Assembly (NCBI GenBank): GCA_045810285.1
Contig: JBJMWE010000007.1
Location: 1-15,112, forward strand
Reading direction: 5' to 3'
Source: Scleromatobacter sp045810285
Lineage (GTDB): Bacteria; Pseudomonadota; Gammaproteobacteria; Burkholderiales; Burkholderiaceae_C
Length of the DNA: 15,112 bases
In this document: piece after piece, positions 8,528-14,993 of the stretch
Layout of the letters: every line of letters starts with the position of its first letter
Numbering within the stretch: the stretch's first letter is position 1
Made by a program: the position numbers and the translations under genes
Notes under the pieces: model-generated
The model's input: the letters and a program-made list of their open reading frames with translations, nothing else
Told to the model about the DNA's origin: nothing
The model's database searches: none

Positions 8528-9466
8528 TCACTCGACGTTCTGCACCTGTTCGCGCATCTGCTCGATCAGCACCTTCATCTCCACGGAGACGCCCGTCAGC
8601 TCGAGCGCCGCGGACTTCGAGCCGAGCGTGTTGGCCTCGCGATGCAGTTCCTGGATCAGGAAATCCAGCCGCTTGCCGAGCTCGCCGCCGGCCTGGAGCA
8701 GGCGGGCGATCTCCTCGAGGTGCGCACGCAGCCGCGACAGCTCCTCGGCGACGTCGATGCGCAGCGCGAAGGTGGCGGCCTCGTTCATCGCGCGCTCGCG
8801 CAGGGCCTCGGTGGGGATGCTGGACGCCGTGGCGGCGTCGAGCGCGTTCGTCGCCTTCAGGGCCTCGGCCCAGCGTTCGAGGAAGCGCTGCTGCTGGCGC
8901 TCGACCACGGCGGGCACCAGCGGCTCGGCCTGGGTCGCCAGCTCGCGCAGGCGCACGATGCGCTCCATCAGGATCGCCACCAGCTTCTCGCCCTCGCGCG
9001 CCCGGGCTTCCTTCAGCGCGGCGACAGCCCGGCGGCCGGCGTCGAGCAGCGCCTCGTCGACCCGGCCCGGTGCCGCAGGCGCCGAGCGGCACCAATGCAG
9101 GACTTCGTTCACGCTCAGCGCCTGTGCCTTCGGCAGCGTGGCGGTCACGCTGGCCTCGAGGCGTGACAATCGGTCGAGCTGGTCGGCGCTGGGCTGGGGC
9201 CAGTCGTCGCCGCTGCCCTTGGCCGCGCTGACGCGCACGTCGACCTTGCCGCGCCGGCACCCGGCCGTGATCAGGTCGCGCAACGCGCCTTCGTGCTGAC
9301 GCAGCTCGTCGGGCATGCGGAACGAGATGTCGAGGAACCGGCTGTTCACCGATCGAAGTTCGACGGTGACCGCCGCGGGTTCCGGGGCGGCCGTGCCTGC
9401 GGAAGAAGCGGCGGTGGCCGCGGTCGCCGAGGCGCTGCCGAAGCCGGTCATGCTGTAAACTGCCAT
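8528..9466 (-). CDS. yicC: YicC/YloC-family endoribonuclease
   Basis: The protein (312 residues) belongs to the YicC family, whose E. coli and Bacillus members are endoribonucleases acting in RNA decay. It starts MAVYSMTGFG, the conserved N-terminus, then VELRSVNSRFLDISFRMP. It ends with the conserved C-terminal domain (DUF1732), including RLDFLIQELHREANTLGSKS and the terminal VEMKVLIEQMREQVQNVE. An Ala/Ser/Thr/Pro-rich stretch of about 20 residues (about 11-30) between the first strand and VELRSVN makes it longer than E. coli YicC (287). The ATG at 9466 is chosen for the conserved MAVYSMTGF start; TTG at 9487 is an alternative. It is divergent from the kinase gene with only 30 bp between starts. 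gmk, the usual yicC partner in many genomes, does not follow it here. Confidence 0.92.
   Translation of the reverse strand: MAVYSMTGFGSASATAATAASSAGTAAPEPAAVTVELRSVNSRFLDISFRMPDELRQHEGALRDLITAGCRRGKVDVRVSAAKGSGDDWPQPSADQLDRLSRLEASVTATLPKAQALSVNEVLHWCRSAPAAPGRVDEALLDAGRRAVAALKEARAREGEKLVAILMERIVRLRELATQAEPLVPAVVERQQQRFLERWAEALKATNALDAATASSIPTEALRERAMNEAATFALRIDVAEELSRLRAHLEEIARLLQAGGELGKRLDFLIQELHREANTLGSKSAALELTGVSVEMKVLIEQMREQVQNVE
9451..9459 (+). promoter_or_regulatory. Candidate extended -10 promoter for the kinase operon
   Basis: TGC followed by TGTAAA is an extended -10 (TGN plus four of six matches to TATAAT), placed inside the first codons of yicC. It would start transcription near 9466 and give a leader of about 30 bases to the kinase ATG. 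No convincing -35 box is seen. With only 30 bp between the two starts, any promoter for the kinase must overlap yicC coding sequence, which supports but does not prove this call. Confidence 0.25.
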
Positions 9467-9496
9467 GTCGCGAGTGCCAGGTTGCAAAAAGAGATT

Positions 9497-10465
9497 ATGT
9501 CAAAGCCAAAACCCGCCCCGCTGCCTTCGGGGACTGTGGTCGGCGGCTACCAGATCGTCAAGAAGATCGCCGCCGGCGGTTTCGGCATCGTCTACCTGGC
9601 CGAAGATGAAACACGTCATCTCGTCGCGCTGAAGGAATATCTTCCCGCGTCGCTGGCCGATCGGTCGCCGGGTGAATTGATTCCGCGCGTCAAGCCGGAA
9701 AAGCAGCCACTGTACCGCCTCGGCCTCAAGAGTTTCTTCGAAGAGGGCCGCTCGCTCGCGCAGATCTCGCATGCCAGCGTGGTCTCGGTGCTGAATTTCT
9801 TTCGCGAGAATGAAACCGTCTACATGGTGATGAATTACCTGCAGGGTGACACCATGCAGGATTTCATCGTCACCGCCCGCGACCTGAAGCGCGAAAAGGT
9901 CCTGCGCGAATCCACCATCCGCTCGTTGTTCGACGAGATCCTGCGCGGGTTGCGAATCGTCCACCAGCACAAGATGCTGCACCTGGACATCAAGCCGGCC
10001 AATATCTTCATCACCAACGACAACCGCGCCGTGCTGCTCGATTTCGGCGCCGCGCGCGAAGTGCTGAGCAAGGAAGGCCAGTTCATCCGGCCGATGTACA
10101 CGCCCGGCTTCGCCGCGCCCGAGATGTACCGCCGCGACGGCTCGCTGGGCCCGTGGACGGACATCTACGCGATCGGCGCCTGCCTGTACGCCTGCATGCA
10201 GGGCTATCCGCCCAACGACGCACCGCAGCGCATCGACAAGGATCGATTGCCCCTGTCGCTGTCGCGGCTGCGTAACGTCTATTCCGACAACCTCATCGAA
10301 GTGATCGAATGGTGCATGGCGCTCGACCCGCTGTCGCGGCCGCAGAGCGTGTTCGCGCTGCAGAAGGAACTGTCGCGCGAGATCGAACGCCGCTACACCA
10401 CGCTCAGCTTCTCGGAGCGGCTCAAGCTGCAGATCGAGAACCTGAAGTCCGGAGCACACCCTTGA
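9497..10465 (+). CDS. Soluble Hanks-type serine/threonine protein kinase
   Basis: The protein (322 residues) is essentially a bare kinase domain. Visible motifs are the Gly-rich loop IAAGGFGIVY, the ATP-anchoring lysine in VALKEY (Lys46), the catalytic loop HLDIKPANIF (Asp164, Lys166, Asn169), DFG (Asp182) and APE in GFAAPEMY. All catalytic residues are present. The HRD arginine is replaced by leucine (HLD), making it a non-RD kinase that may not need activation-loop phosphorylation. No membrane helix, PASTA or other sensor domain is present, so it should be cytoplasmic. The ATG at 9497 is chosen because homology begins just after it and the ribosome site AAGAG is adjacent. The PP2C phosphatase two ORFs downstream is its probable partner for reversible phosphorylation. 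Substrates are unknown. Confidence 0.93.
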   Translation: MSKPKPAPLPSGTVVGGYQIVKKIAAGGFGIVYLAEDETRHLVALKEYLPASLADRSPGELIPRVKPEKQPLYRLGLKSFFEEGRSLAQISHASVVSVLNFFRENETVYMVMNYLQGDTMQDFIVTARDLKREKVLRESTIRSLFDEILRGLRIVHQHKMLHLDIKPANIFITNDNRAVLLDFGAAREVLSKEGQFIRPMYTPGFAAPEMYRRDGSLGPWTDIYAIGACLYACMQGYPPNDAPQRIDKDRLPLSLSRLRNVYSDNLIEVIEWCMALDPLSRPQSVFALQKELSREIERRYTTLSFSERLKLQIENLKSGAHP

Positions 10466-10596
10466 TGCCCTCGCCCCGAATCGATGCGATGTCCGTCGTC
10501 AGCAACATGACGGGCCGTACGCCGGGCCGTCCCAAGAAGGCCCGCCTCCCGTCGGGGGAGTGGACGCCGCACGCGGCGGCCGAGGGGCAGGAGTAA
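10465..10596 (+). CDS. Small basic 43-residue ORF coupled between kinase and phosphatase
   Basis: No family is recognised. The ORF starts on the ATG that overlaps the kinase stop (TGATG). A good SD sequence, GGAG, sits at 10451-10454, ten bases before the ATG. Its stop (TAA) lies directly after and partly within the AGGAG region used by the phosphatase, so a terminating ribosome would be placed for reinitiation. The peptide is hydrophilic, with a basic centre GRTPGRPKKARLPSG that superficially resembles an AT-hook, and no membrane segment. It fills most of an otherwise unexplained 136-bp gap. It may be a real peptide, a coupling cistron, or chance. Conservation would decide, and I cannot test it here. 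Confidence 0.4.
   Translation: MPSPRIDAMSVVSNMTGRTPGRPKKARLPSGEWTPHAAAEGQE
10589..10593 (+). promoter_or_regulatory. Strong Shine-Dalgarno of the phosphatase gene, overlapping upstream stop region
   Basis: AGGAG lies eight bases before the phosphatase ATG (10602) and fixes that start over the GTG at 10560. It directly precedes the TAA of the 43-codon ORF, a layout typical of translational coupling. Confidence 0.7.
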
Positions 10597-10601
10597 CTCG
10601 A

Positions 10602-11516
10602 ATGCGGTTTGGAACGTATCAGGTGAGCCGCAAGGGCGGCCGGGAAAAGAACGAAGACCGCATGGGCTATTGCTACACGCGGGATTCGGGCCTGTTCGCG
10701 CTGGCGGACGGCATGGGCGGGCATCCGGAAGGCGAGGTCGCGTCGCAGCTCGCGCTGCAGACGATCGCGGCCACCTTCCAGAGGGAAGCCAAGACCGAGC
10801 TGAAGGATCCGCAGCGTTTCCTGCAGGACGCCATCCTCGCCGGCCACCACCAGCTGCTGCGCTACGCCACCGACCGCGGCCTGACCGACACGCCGCGCAC
10901 CACCATCGTGGCCTGCGTCATCCAGGGCGGCAACATCTACTGGGCCCACTGCGGCGACTCGCGCCTGTACATCGTGCGCGGCGACCGCCTCATCGCCCGG
11001 ACGCGCGACCACTCGTATTCCGAGCTGCGCGAGGCGCTGTCGCACGTGGTGCCGCTGGACGAGAAGGTCAACCGCAACGTGCTGTTCACCTGCCTGGGCA
11101 GCCCCGGCAAGCCGGTGATCGACAGCGCGGGCCCGATGGTGCTGCGCACCGGCGACCGCGTGCTGCTGTGCTCCGACGGCCTGTGGAGCAGCGTGGAGGA
11201 CCAGGACATCGTCAAGATGCTGTCCGAGTACCCGATCCACGACTCGGTGCCCGAGATCGTCGAGCAGGCGCTGCGCAACGCCGGCGAGAAGAGCGACAAC
11301 GTCACCGCGCTGGCCGTCGAGTGGGAACAGACCGAGGACGACGAGGCCGGCGGCAACGTGTCCACCCGCACGCTGGGCGAGGACGTGTTCGCGTCCACCA
11401 TCCAGGCCAGCATGAGCGGCGATTCGTTCCTGCCGGACATCGACGACGACGAGATCGAGCGCTCGATCCGCGAGATCAACGAAGCCATCCAGCGCTCCGG
11501 TCCACGAAAGACCTGA
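10602..11516 (+). CDS. PP2C/PPM-family Ser/Thr protein phosphatase
   Basis: The protein (304 residues) is a metal-dependent phosphatase expected to remove phosphate from Ser/Thr residues, probably reversing the kinase encoded upstream. The PPM motifs appear in order: KNEDRMGY (Asp19), ADGMGGHPEGE (Asp36), the TTIVACVI strand, GDSRLY, TRDHSY, CSDGLWSSV (Asp192) and SDNVTALAVEW (Asp232). The metal-binding aspartates are all present. The catalytic domain ends near residue 245. A tail of about 60 residues follows, rich in Asp/Glu and ending in an amphipathic segment (DDDEIERSIREINEAIQRSG), which is longer than the minimal prokaryotic PP2C. There is no membrane helix. The ATG at 10602 has a strong AGGAG ribosome site. 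The kinase and the 43-codon ORF lie immediately upstream on the same strand. Confidence 0.94.
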   Translation: MRFGTYQVSRKGGREKNEDRMGYCYTRDSGLFALADGMGGHPEGEVASQLALQTIAATFQREAKTELKDPQRFLQDAILAGHHQLLRYATDRGLTDTPRTTIVACVIQGGNIYWAHCGDSRLYIVRGDRLIARTRDHSYSELREALSHVVPLDEKVNRNVLFTCLGSPGKPVIDSAGPMVLRTGDRVLLCSDGLWSSVEDQDIVKMLSEYPIHDSVPEIVEQALRNAGEKSDNVTALAVEWEQTEDDEAGGNVSTRTLGEDVFASTIQASMSGDSFLPDIDDDEIERSIREINEAIQRSGPRKT

Positions 11517-11525
11517 GGCCACCGG

Positions 11526-11613
11526 CGGGGTCTGGCCTTTCCTCGGATTCGCGCCGAGCCGTCGACAGCAGGCTGTCGCGTCCAGCGCGAATCCGAGGAC
11601 AGGCCTGACCCCG
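11526..11613. repeat. Large imperfect palindrome with nested hairpin (REP/BIME-like)
   Basis: Arms at 11526-11554 and 11585-11613 are inverted repeats of 29 bp with only two mismatches. Between them is a perfect 7-bp hairpin, CGACAGC at 11563-11569 and GCTGTCG at 11572-11578. The element starts ten bases after the phosphatase stop. The core AGGCCTGACC recurs at 11636-11645 inside the palindrome TCAGGCCTGA. Size, symmetry and intergenic position fit a REP/BIME-type or miniature palindromic repeat. It could also act as a transcription-end hairpin or 3' mRNA stabiliser, though no T-tract follows. Identity as a dispersed repeat is inferred; other genomic copies cannot be seen in this window. Confidence 0.7.
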
Positions 11614-11647
11614 ATCCCCCGCTGAAGCCGGGCTCAGGCCTGACCGC

Positions 11648-11694
11648 TGTCCGCGTCCAGGATCGGCTCTTCGCTGGGCATTCCGGCGCGGACA
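11648..11694. repeat. Second inverted repeat upstream of rph
   Basis: TGTCCGCG (11648-11655) and CGCGGACA (11687-11694) are perfect 8-bp inverted repeats, with a nested CCAG/CTGG pair (11657-11660 and 11674-11677). The structure ends about 50 bases before the rph ATG. It may be a degraded second unit of the neighbouring palindromic element or a structured leader of rph. The loop is long, so the pairing is plausible but not compelling. Confidence 0.35.
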
Positions 11695-11746
11695 TCGGAT
11701 AGGCCAGATCCCTCGCACCCCCCGCATTCACAATTCCAGGATCACC

Positions 11747-12475
11747 ATGACGTTCTCCCGCACCCAGGGCCGCGCCGCCAACCAGCTGCGCCCGGTCAAG
11801 CTCACGCGCGACTTCACCGTGCATGCCGAAGGCTCCGTGCTGGTGGAGTTCGGCGGCACCCGCGTGCTGTGCACGGCGTCCGTCGAGGATCGCGTGCCGC
11901 CGTTCCTCAAGGGCAAAGGCGAAGGCTGGGTGACGGCCGAATACGGCATGCTGCCGCGCGCCACGCACACGCGCTCCGACCGCGAGGCGGCCAAGGGCAA
12001 GCAGAGCGGCCGCACGCAGGAGATCCAGCGCCTGATCGGCCGTTCGCTGCGCGCCGTGTTCGACATGAAGAAGCTCGGCGAGCGCACCATCACGCTGGAC
12101 TGCGACGTGCTGCAGGCCGACGGCGGCACGCGCACCGCGGCCATCACCGGCGCGTGCGTCGCCGCGCACGACGCCGTCGCCAGGCTGCTGGCCGCCGGCA
12201 AGCTGGAACACTCGCCGCTCGACGGCTTCGTGGCGGCGGTGTCCGTGGGCATCGTCGAGGGCACGCCGCTGCTCGACCTCGAATACATCGAGGACTCGGC
12301 CTGCGACACCGACATGAACGTCGTCATGACCGGCGCCGGCCACTTCATCGAGGTGCAGGGCACCGCCGAAGGCGCCGCGTTCTCGCGCGCCGAGATGAAC
12401 CAGCTGCTGGACCTCGCCGACGCCGGCATCCGCCAGCTGATCGCCGCACAGAAGGCGGCCCTCGGCCAGGCCTGA
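11747..12475 (+). CDS. rph: Ribonuclease PH (tRNA 3'-end phosphorolytic exonuclease)
   Basis: The protein (242 residues) is full-length RNase PH, which trims the 3' ends of tRNA precursors and other RNAs using phosphate and releases nucleoside diphosphates. Family signatures are seen throughout: GRAANQLRPVKLTRDFTVHA at the start, GSVLVEFGGTRVLCTASVE, GWVTAEYGMLPRATHTR, RTQEIQRLIGRSLRAV, LDCDVLQADGGTRTAAITGA (with the phosphate-site Thr-Arg pair), and an intact C-terminus with VQGTAEGAAFSRAEMNQLLD. It is thus unlike the frameshifted E. coli K-12 copy. The ATG at 11747 has AGGA five bases upstream and matches the usual N-terminus. It is separated from the phosphatase by a 230-bp gap holding palindromic repeats, but is tightly linked to rdgB (2 bp gap). 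Confidence 0.97.
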   Translation: MTFSRTQGRAANQLRPVKLTRDFTVHAEGSVLVEFGGTRVLCTASVEDRVPPFLKGKGEGWVTAEYGMLPRATHTRSDREAAKGKQSGRTQEIQRLIGRSLRAVFDMKKLGERTITLDCDVLQADGGTRTAAITGACVAAHDAVARLLAAGKLEHSPLDGFVAAVSVGIVEGTPLLDLEYIEDSACDTDMNVVMTGAGHFIEVQGTAEGAAFSRAEMNQLLDLADAGIRQLIAAQKAALGQA

Positions 12476-12477
12476 CC

Positions 12478-13128
12478 ATGAAGCTCGTCCTCGCCTCCAA
12501 CAACGCCAAGAAGCTGGCCGAACTGCAGGCGCTGTTCGACGGCCTGGGCATCGAGCTCGTGCGCCAGGGCGAGCTGGGCGTGAGCGAGGCCGAGGAGCCG
12601 CACGTCACGTTCATCGAGAACGCGCTGGCCAAGGCGCGCCACGCGTCGGCGGCCACGGGCCTGCCGGCGATCGCCGACGACTCGGGCCTGTGCGTCGATG
12701 CGCTGGGCGGCATGCCGGGCGTGATCTCCGCCAACTACGCGACCGTCGTCGCGAGCGCCGGTGCCACGCTGGCTCGCGAGGTCGTGCGCCAGACGCAGGA
12801 CGAGGCCAACAACGCGCTGCTGCTCGAGAAGCTGCGCGACGTCGCCGATCGCCGCGCCAACTTCGCCTGCACGCTGGTGGCGATCCGTTCGGCCGACGAC
12901 CCGTCGCCGCTGGTGGCCGTGGGCCGCTGGAACGGCGAGATCCTGCGCGAGCGCGAAGGCACGGGCGGCTTCGGCTACGACCCGCTGATGTTCATCCCGG
13001 CCTTCGGCGCGACCGTGGCGTCGCTGGCCAGGGAGGTGAAGAACGCGCACAGCCACCGGGCGATCGCGGCGGGGCAGATGCGGCAGCTGATGCAGCAGGC
13101 GTGGCATCTCTCGCCGGCTTCCGTCTGA
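12478..13128 (+). CDS. rdgB: dITP/XTP pyrophosphatase (non-canonical purine NTPase, HAM1 family)
   Basis: The protein (216 residues) hydrolyses dITP, ITP, XTP and related deaminated purine nucleotides to monophosphates, keeping them out of DNA and RNA. Family motifs: N-terminal KLVLASNNAKKLAEL (triphosphate binding), TFIENALAKARHAS, IADDSGLCVDALGGMPGV with the catalytic-site aspartates at 67-68, GTGGFGYDPLMF, and KNAHSHRA near the end. Where many relatives have SARYAG after PGV, this one reads SANYATV, a small divergence that need not affect activity. The length is only slightly above E. coli RdgB (197). It starts 2 bp after the rph stop and is followed by hemW after 53 bp, consistent with one operon. 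Confidence 0.96.
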   Translation: MKLVLASNNAKKLAELQALFDGLGIELVRQGELGVSEAEEPHVTFIENALAKARHASAATGLPAIADDSGLCVDALGGMPGVISANYATVVASAGATLAREVVRQTQDEANNALLLEKLRDVADRRANFACTLVAIRSADDPSPLVAVGRWNGEILREREGTGGFGYDPLMFIPAFGATVASLAREVKNAHSHRAIAAGQMRQLMQQAWHLSPASV

Positions 13129-13181
13129 ATCGCCATGCCCGCGTCGATCTGCTGCCGGCGGTGCGCTGCCGAGGTTGAGCC

Positions 13182-14483
13182 ATGAGCATCATCCGCCTCC
13201 ACCCCGTCAACGCCGCCGGCGGCGAATCCGGCGAGGGTTCCACGAACGACGCGTCGCTCGCAGGCGCACCGGTCCGCGACCCGCAGTGGTACCACCGCTC
13301 CGGCACGCTGAGCCTGCCCGCGCCGCCGCCGCTGTCGGTGTACGTGCACCTGCCCTGGTGCCTGAAGAAGTGCCCGTACTGCGACTTCAACTCGCACGAG
13401 TTCCACACCGCCGGCGCCACGCCGAAGGACCTGCCCGAGCAGCGCTACCTGGACGCCGTGCGCGCGGACCTCGAGCGCTCGCTGCCCCTCGTGTGGGGCC
13501 GCACCATCCACACGATCTTCATCGGCGGCGGCACGCCGTCGCTGTTCTCGCCGGACGGCATCGCGCGGCTGGTGTCCGACCTGCGCATGCTGCTGCCGCT
13601 CGCCGCCGACTGCGAGATCACGATGGAGGCCAACCCCGGCACCTTCGAGAAGGAGCGCTTCCGCGCCTTCGCGCAGGCCGGCGTGAACCGCCTGTCGATC
13701 GGCGTGCAGACCTTCGACGACGACCGGCTGCGCGTGCTCGGGCGCGTGCATGACGCGGCGCAGGCGCGCGCGGCGGCCGAGGAGGCGGCACGCAGCTTCG
13801 AGACCTTCAACCTCGACCTGATGTACGCGCTGCCCGGCCAGACGCTGGCCCATCTCGACGCCGACCTCGACCTCGCGTTCGCGCTCGGCGCACCGCACCT
13901 GTCGCTGTACCACCTCACGCTCGAGCCCAACACCGTCTTCGCGCAGCGCCCGCCGGCGAACCTGCCCGACGACGACACCGCGTACGACATGCTCGACCGC
14001 GTCACCGAGCGCACCGCGTCGGGCGGCTTCGAGCGCTACGAGGTCTCGGCCTACGCGAAGGCCGGCCATCGCTGCCGCCACAACGTCAACTACTGGCAGT
14101 TCGGCGACTACCTGGGCCTGGGCGCCGGCGCGCACGGCAAGCTGTCGTTCGCGCACCGCGTCATGCGCCAGGTGCGCTGGCGCGAGCCGAACATGTACAT
14201 GGAGCGCACCCTCGCGGGGCAGGGCGTGTCCAACGAATCCGACGTCGCGCGCGCCCAGCTGCCGTTCGAATTCATGCTCAACGCGCTGCGGTTGCGCGAC
14301 GGGTTCGCGCTGGCGCTGTTCACCGAGCGCTGCGGGCTGCCGTCCTCGGCCATCGCGAAGCCGCTGGACGAGGCGCAGCGCAAGGGGCTGGTCGAATGCA
14401 CCGGCGCGCCGGGCGCGGAATGGATCAGGCCGACGGAGCGCGGCTTCGACTTCCTCAACGACCTGCAGGAACTGTTCCTGTAG
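13182..14483 (+). CDS. hemW: HemW, radical SAM heme chaperone
   Basis: The protein (433 residues) belongs to the HemW branch of the coproporphyrinogen-dehydrogenase-like radical SAM family. HemW binds heme and delivers it to target proteins rather than making it. The iron-sulfur motif CLKKCPYC has Cys60, Cys64 and Cys67 and is followed by DFNSHEF. The extra cysteine just after the cluster motif that marks true HemN is absent, which favours HemW. Other landmarks are FIGGGTPSLF (SAM binding), EANPGTFE, NRLSIGVQTF, DLMYALPGQT and the C-terminal RHNVNYWQFGDYLGLGAGAHG. Compared with E. coli the N-terminus is about 50 residues longer, including RDPQWYHRSG before PPPLSVYVHLPWC; I recall similar extensions in Burkholderiales. 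The ATG at 13182 has a GAGG-type site upstream. It is probably the last gene of the operon. Confidence 0.94.
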   Translation: MSIIRLHPVNAAGGESGEGSTNDASLAGAPVRDPQWYHRSGTLSLPAPPPLSVYVHLPWCLKKCPYCDFNSHEFHTAGATPKDLPEQRYLDAVRADLERSLPLVWGRTIHTIFIGGGTPSLFSPDGIARLVSDLRMLLPLAADCEITMEANPGTFEKERFRAFAQAGVNRLSIGVQTFDDDRLRVLGRVHDAAQARAAAEEAARSFETFNLDLMYALPGQTLAHLDADLDLAFALGAPHLSLYHLTLEPNTVFAQRPPANLPDDDTAYDMLDRVTERTASGGFERYEVSAYAKAGHRCRHNVNYWQFGDYLGLGAGAHGKLSFAHRVMRQVRWREPNMYMERTLAGQGVSNESDVARAQLPFEFMLNALRLRDGFALALFTERCGLPSSAIAKPLDEAQRKGLVECTGAPGAEWIRPTERGFDFLNDLQELFL

Positions 14484-14508
14484 GCCTCGCGCGCGTCGTG
14501 CGCGAGGC
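14484..14508 (+). terminator. GC-rich hairpin after hemW (possible terminator)
   Basis: GCCTCGCGC at 14484-14492 and GCGCGAGGC at 14500-14508 form a perfect 9-bp stem with a 7-base loop directly after the hemW stop codon. No T-run follows, so it is not a canonical Rho-independent terminator. It could still stop or protect the transcript, and it sits between converging genes. Confidence 0.45.
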
Positions 14509-14546
14509 GCGCGCGATCGGCCCTCTCCCGCGGCCGACCGACGGCG

Positions 14547-14861
14547 TCAAGGATTCGCGCGCAGGGCCGCCAGCACCGTCGCCACGACGCGGTCGCAATG
14601 CGCGCCGCCGAATTCGTAGAGATCGCGCTCGGCCAGGTCCATCTCCTGCGCCAGCGCCTCGCGCAGCAGGCTGCGGGCCCGGAAGTGGCGCGTGCGCACG
14701 GTGGCCTCGGGGATGCCCAGCACCTGGGCCGTTTCCTCGACGCTCAGTTCCTCCACCGCGCGCAGCACGAACACGCTGCGGAAGGCCTGGGGCAGGGCAT
14801 CGAGCTGGCGCTCCAGCACGCGGGCCTCCGCGGCAGGATGGCCGGGCATGTGAATTGCCAT
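14547..14861 (-). CDS. Truncated ECF-type sigma factor, region 4 only (probable gene remnant)
   Basis: The readable product (104 residues) matches only the C-terminal part of a sigma-70 family factor. Region 4 is clear: LDALPQAFRSVFVLRAVEEL, then SVEETAQVLGIPEATVRTRH (the -35-reading helix-turn-helix), then FRARSLLREAL. A tail ending FGGAHCDRVVATVLAAL is typical of one ECF subgroup. Region 2, needed for core binding and -10 recognition, is missing: upstream in this frame there are about 34 further open codons with no sigma-like sequence before a TAG, and neither other minus-strand frame shows region 2. The start ATG (14861) has no good ribosome site. It is most likely the 3' remnant of a sigma gene whose 5' half was replaced, or a small DNA-binding protein. 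It converges with hemW and is divergent from the gene at 14994. Confidence 0.6.
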   Translation of the reverse strand: MAIHMPGHPAAEARVLERQLDALPQAFRSVFVLRAVEELSVEETAQVLGIPEATVRTRHFRARSLLREALAQEMDLAERDLYEFGGAHCDRVVATVLAALRANP

Positions 14862-14952
14862 GTCGCTCGAATGGTCGAGCAGGCGCCACGGCGCCGCCAG
14901 CGGCCCTGCGCCGACCTGGGCAATCCCCGCCGGGCGCGGCCTGGCCTGCCTC

Positions 14953-14958
14953 TATGAT
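14953..14958 (+). promoter_or_regulatory. Candidate -10 box before the right-edge gene
   Basis: TATGAT (five of six matches to TATAAT) stands out in GC-rich DNA 35 bases before the ATG at 14994, with room for a short leader carrying an AGGA ribosome site at 14985-14988. No good -35 is visible at 16-18 bp. Confidence 0.3.
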
Positions 14959-14993
14959 CGCGCTCGCCCGACCGACCCGCCGCCAGGACACCC

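Noticed and set aside
7102..9231. 709-codon plus-strand frame spanning the hydrolase end, MFS gene and yicC
   Set aside because: It is out of frame with two well-supported genes and antisense to a third, and the product is Arg/Ala/Pro-rich without motifs.
14455..14991. Minus-strand frame overlapping the sigma remnant, considered as a frameshifted region 2
   Set aside because: The translation shows no region 2 features and is Arg/Gly/Pro-rich, as expected for a shadow frame.
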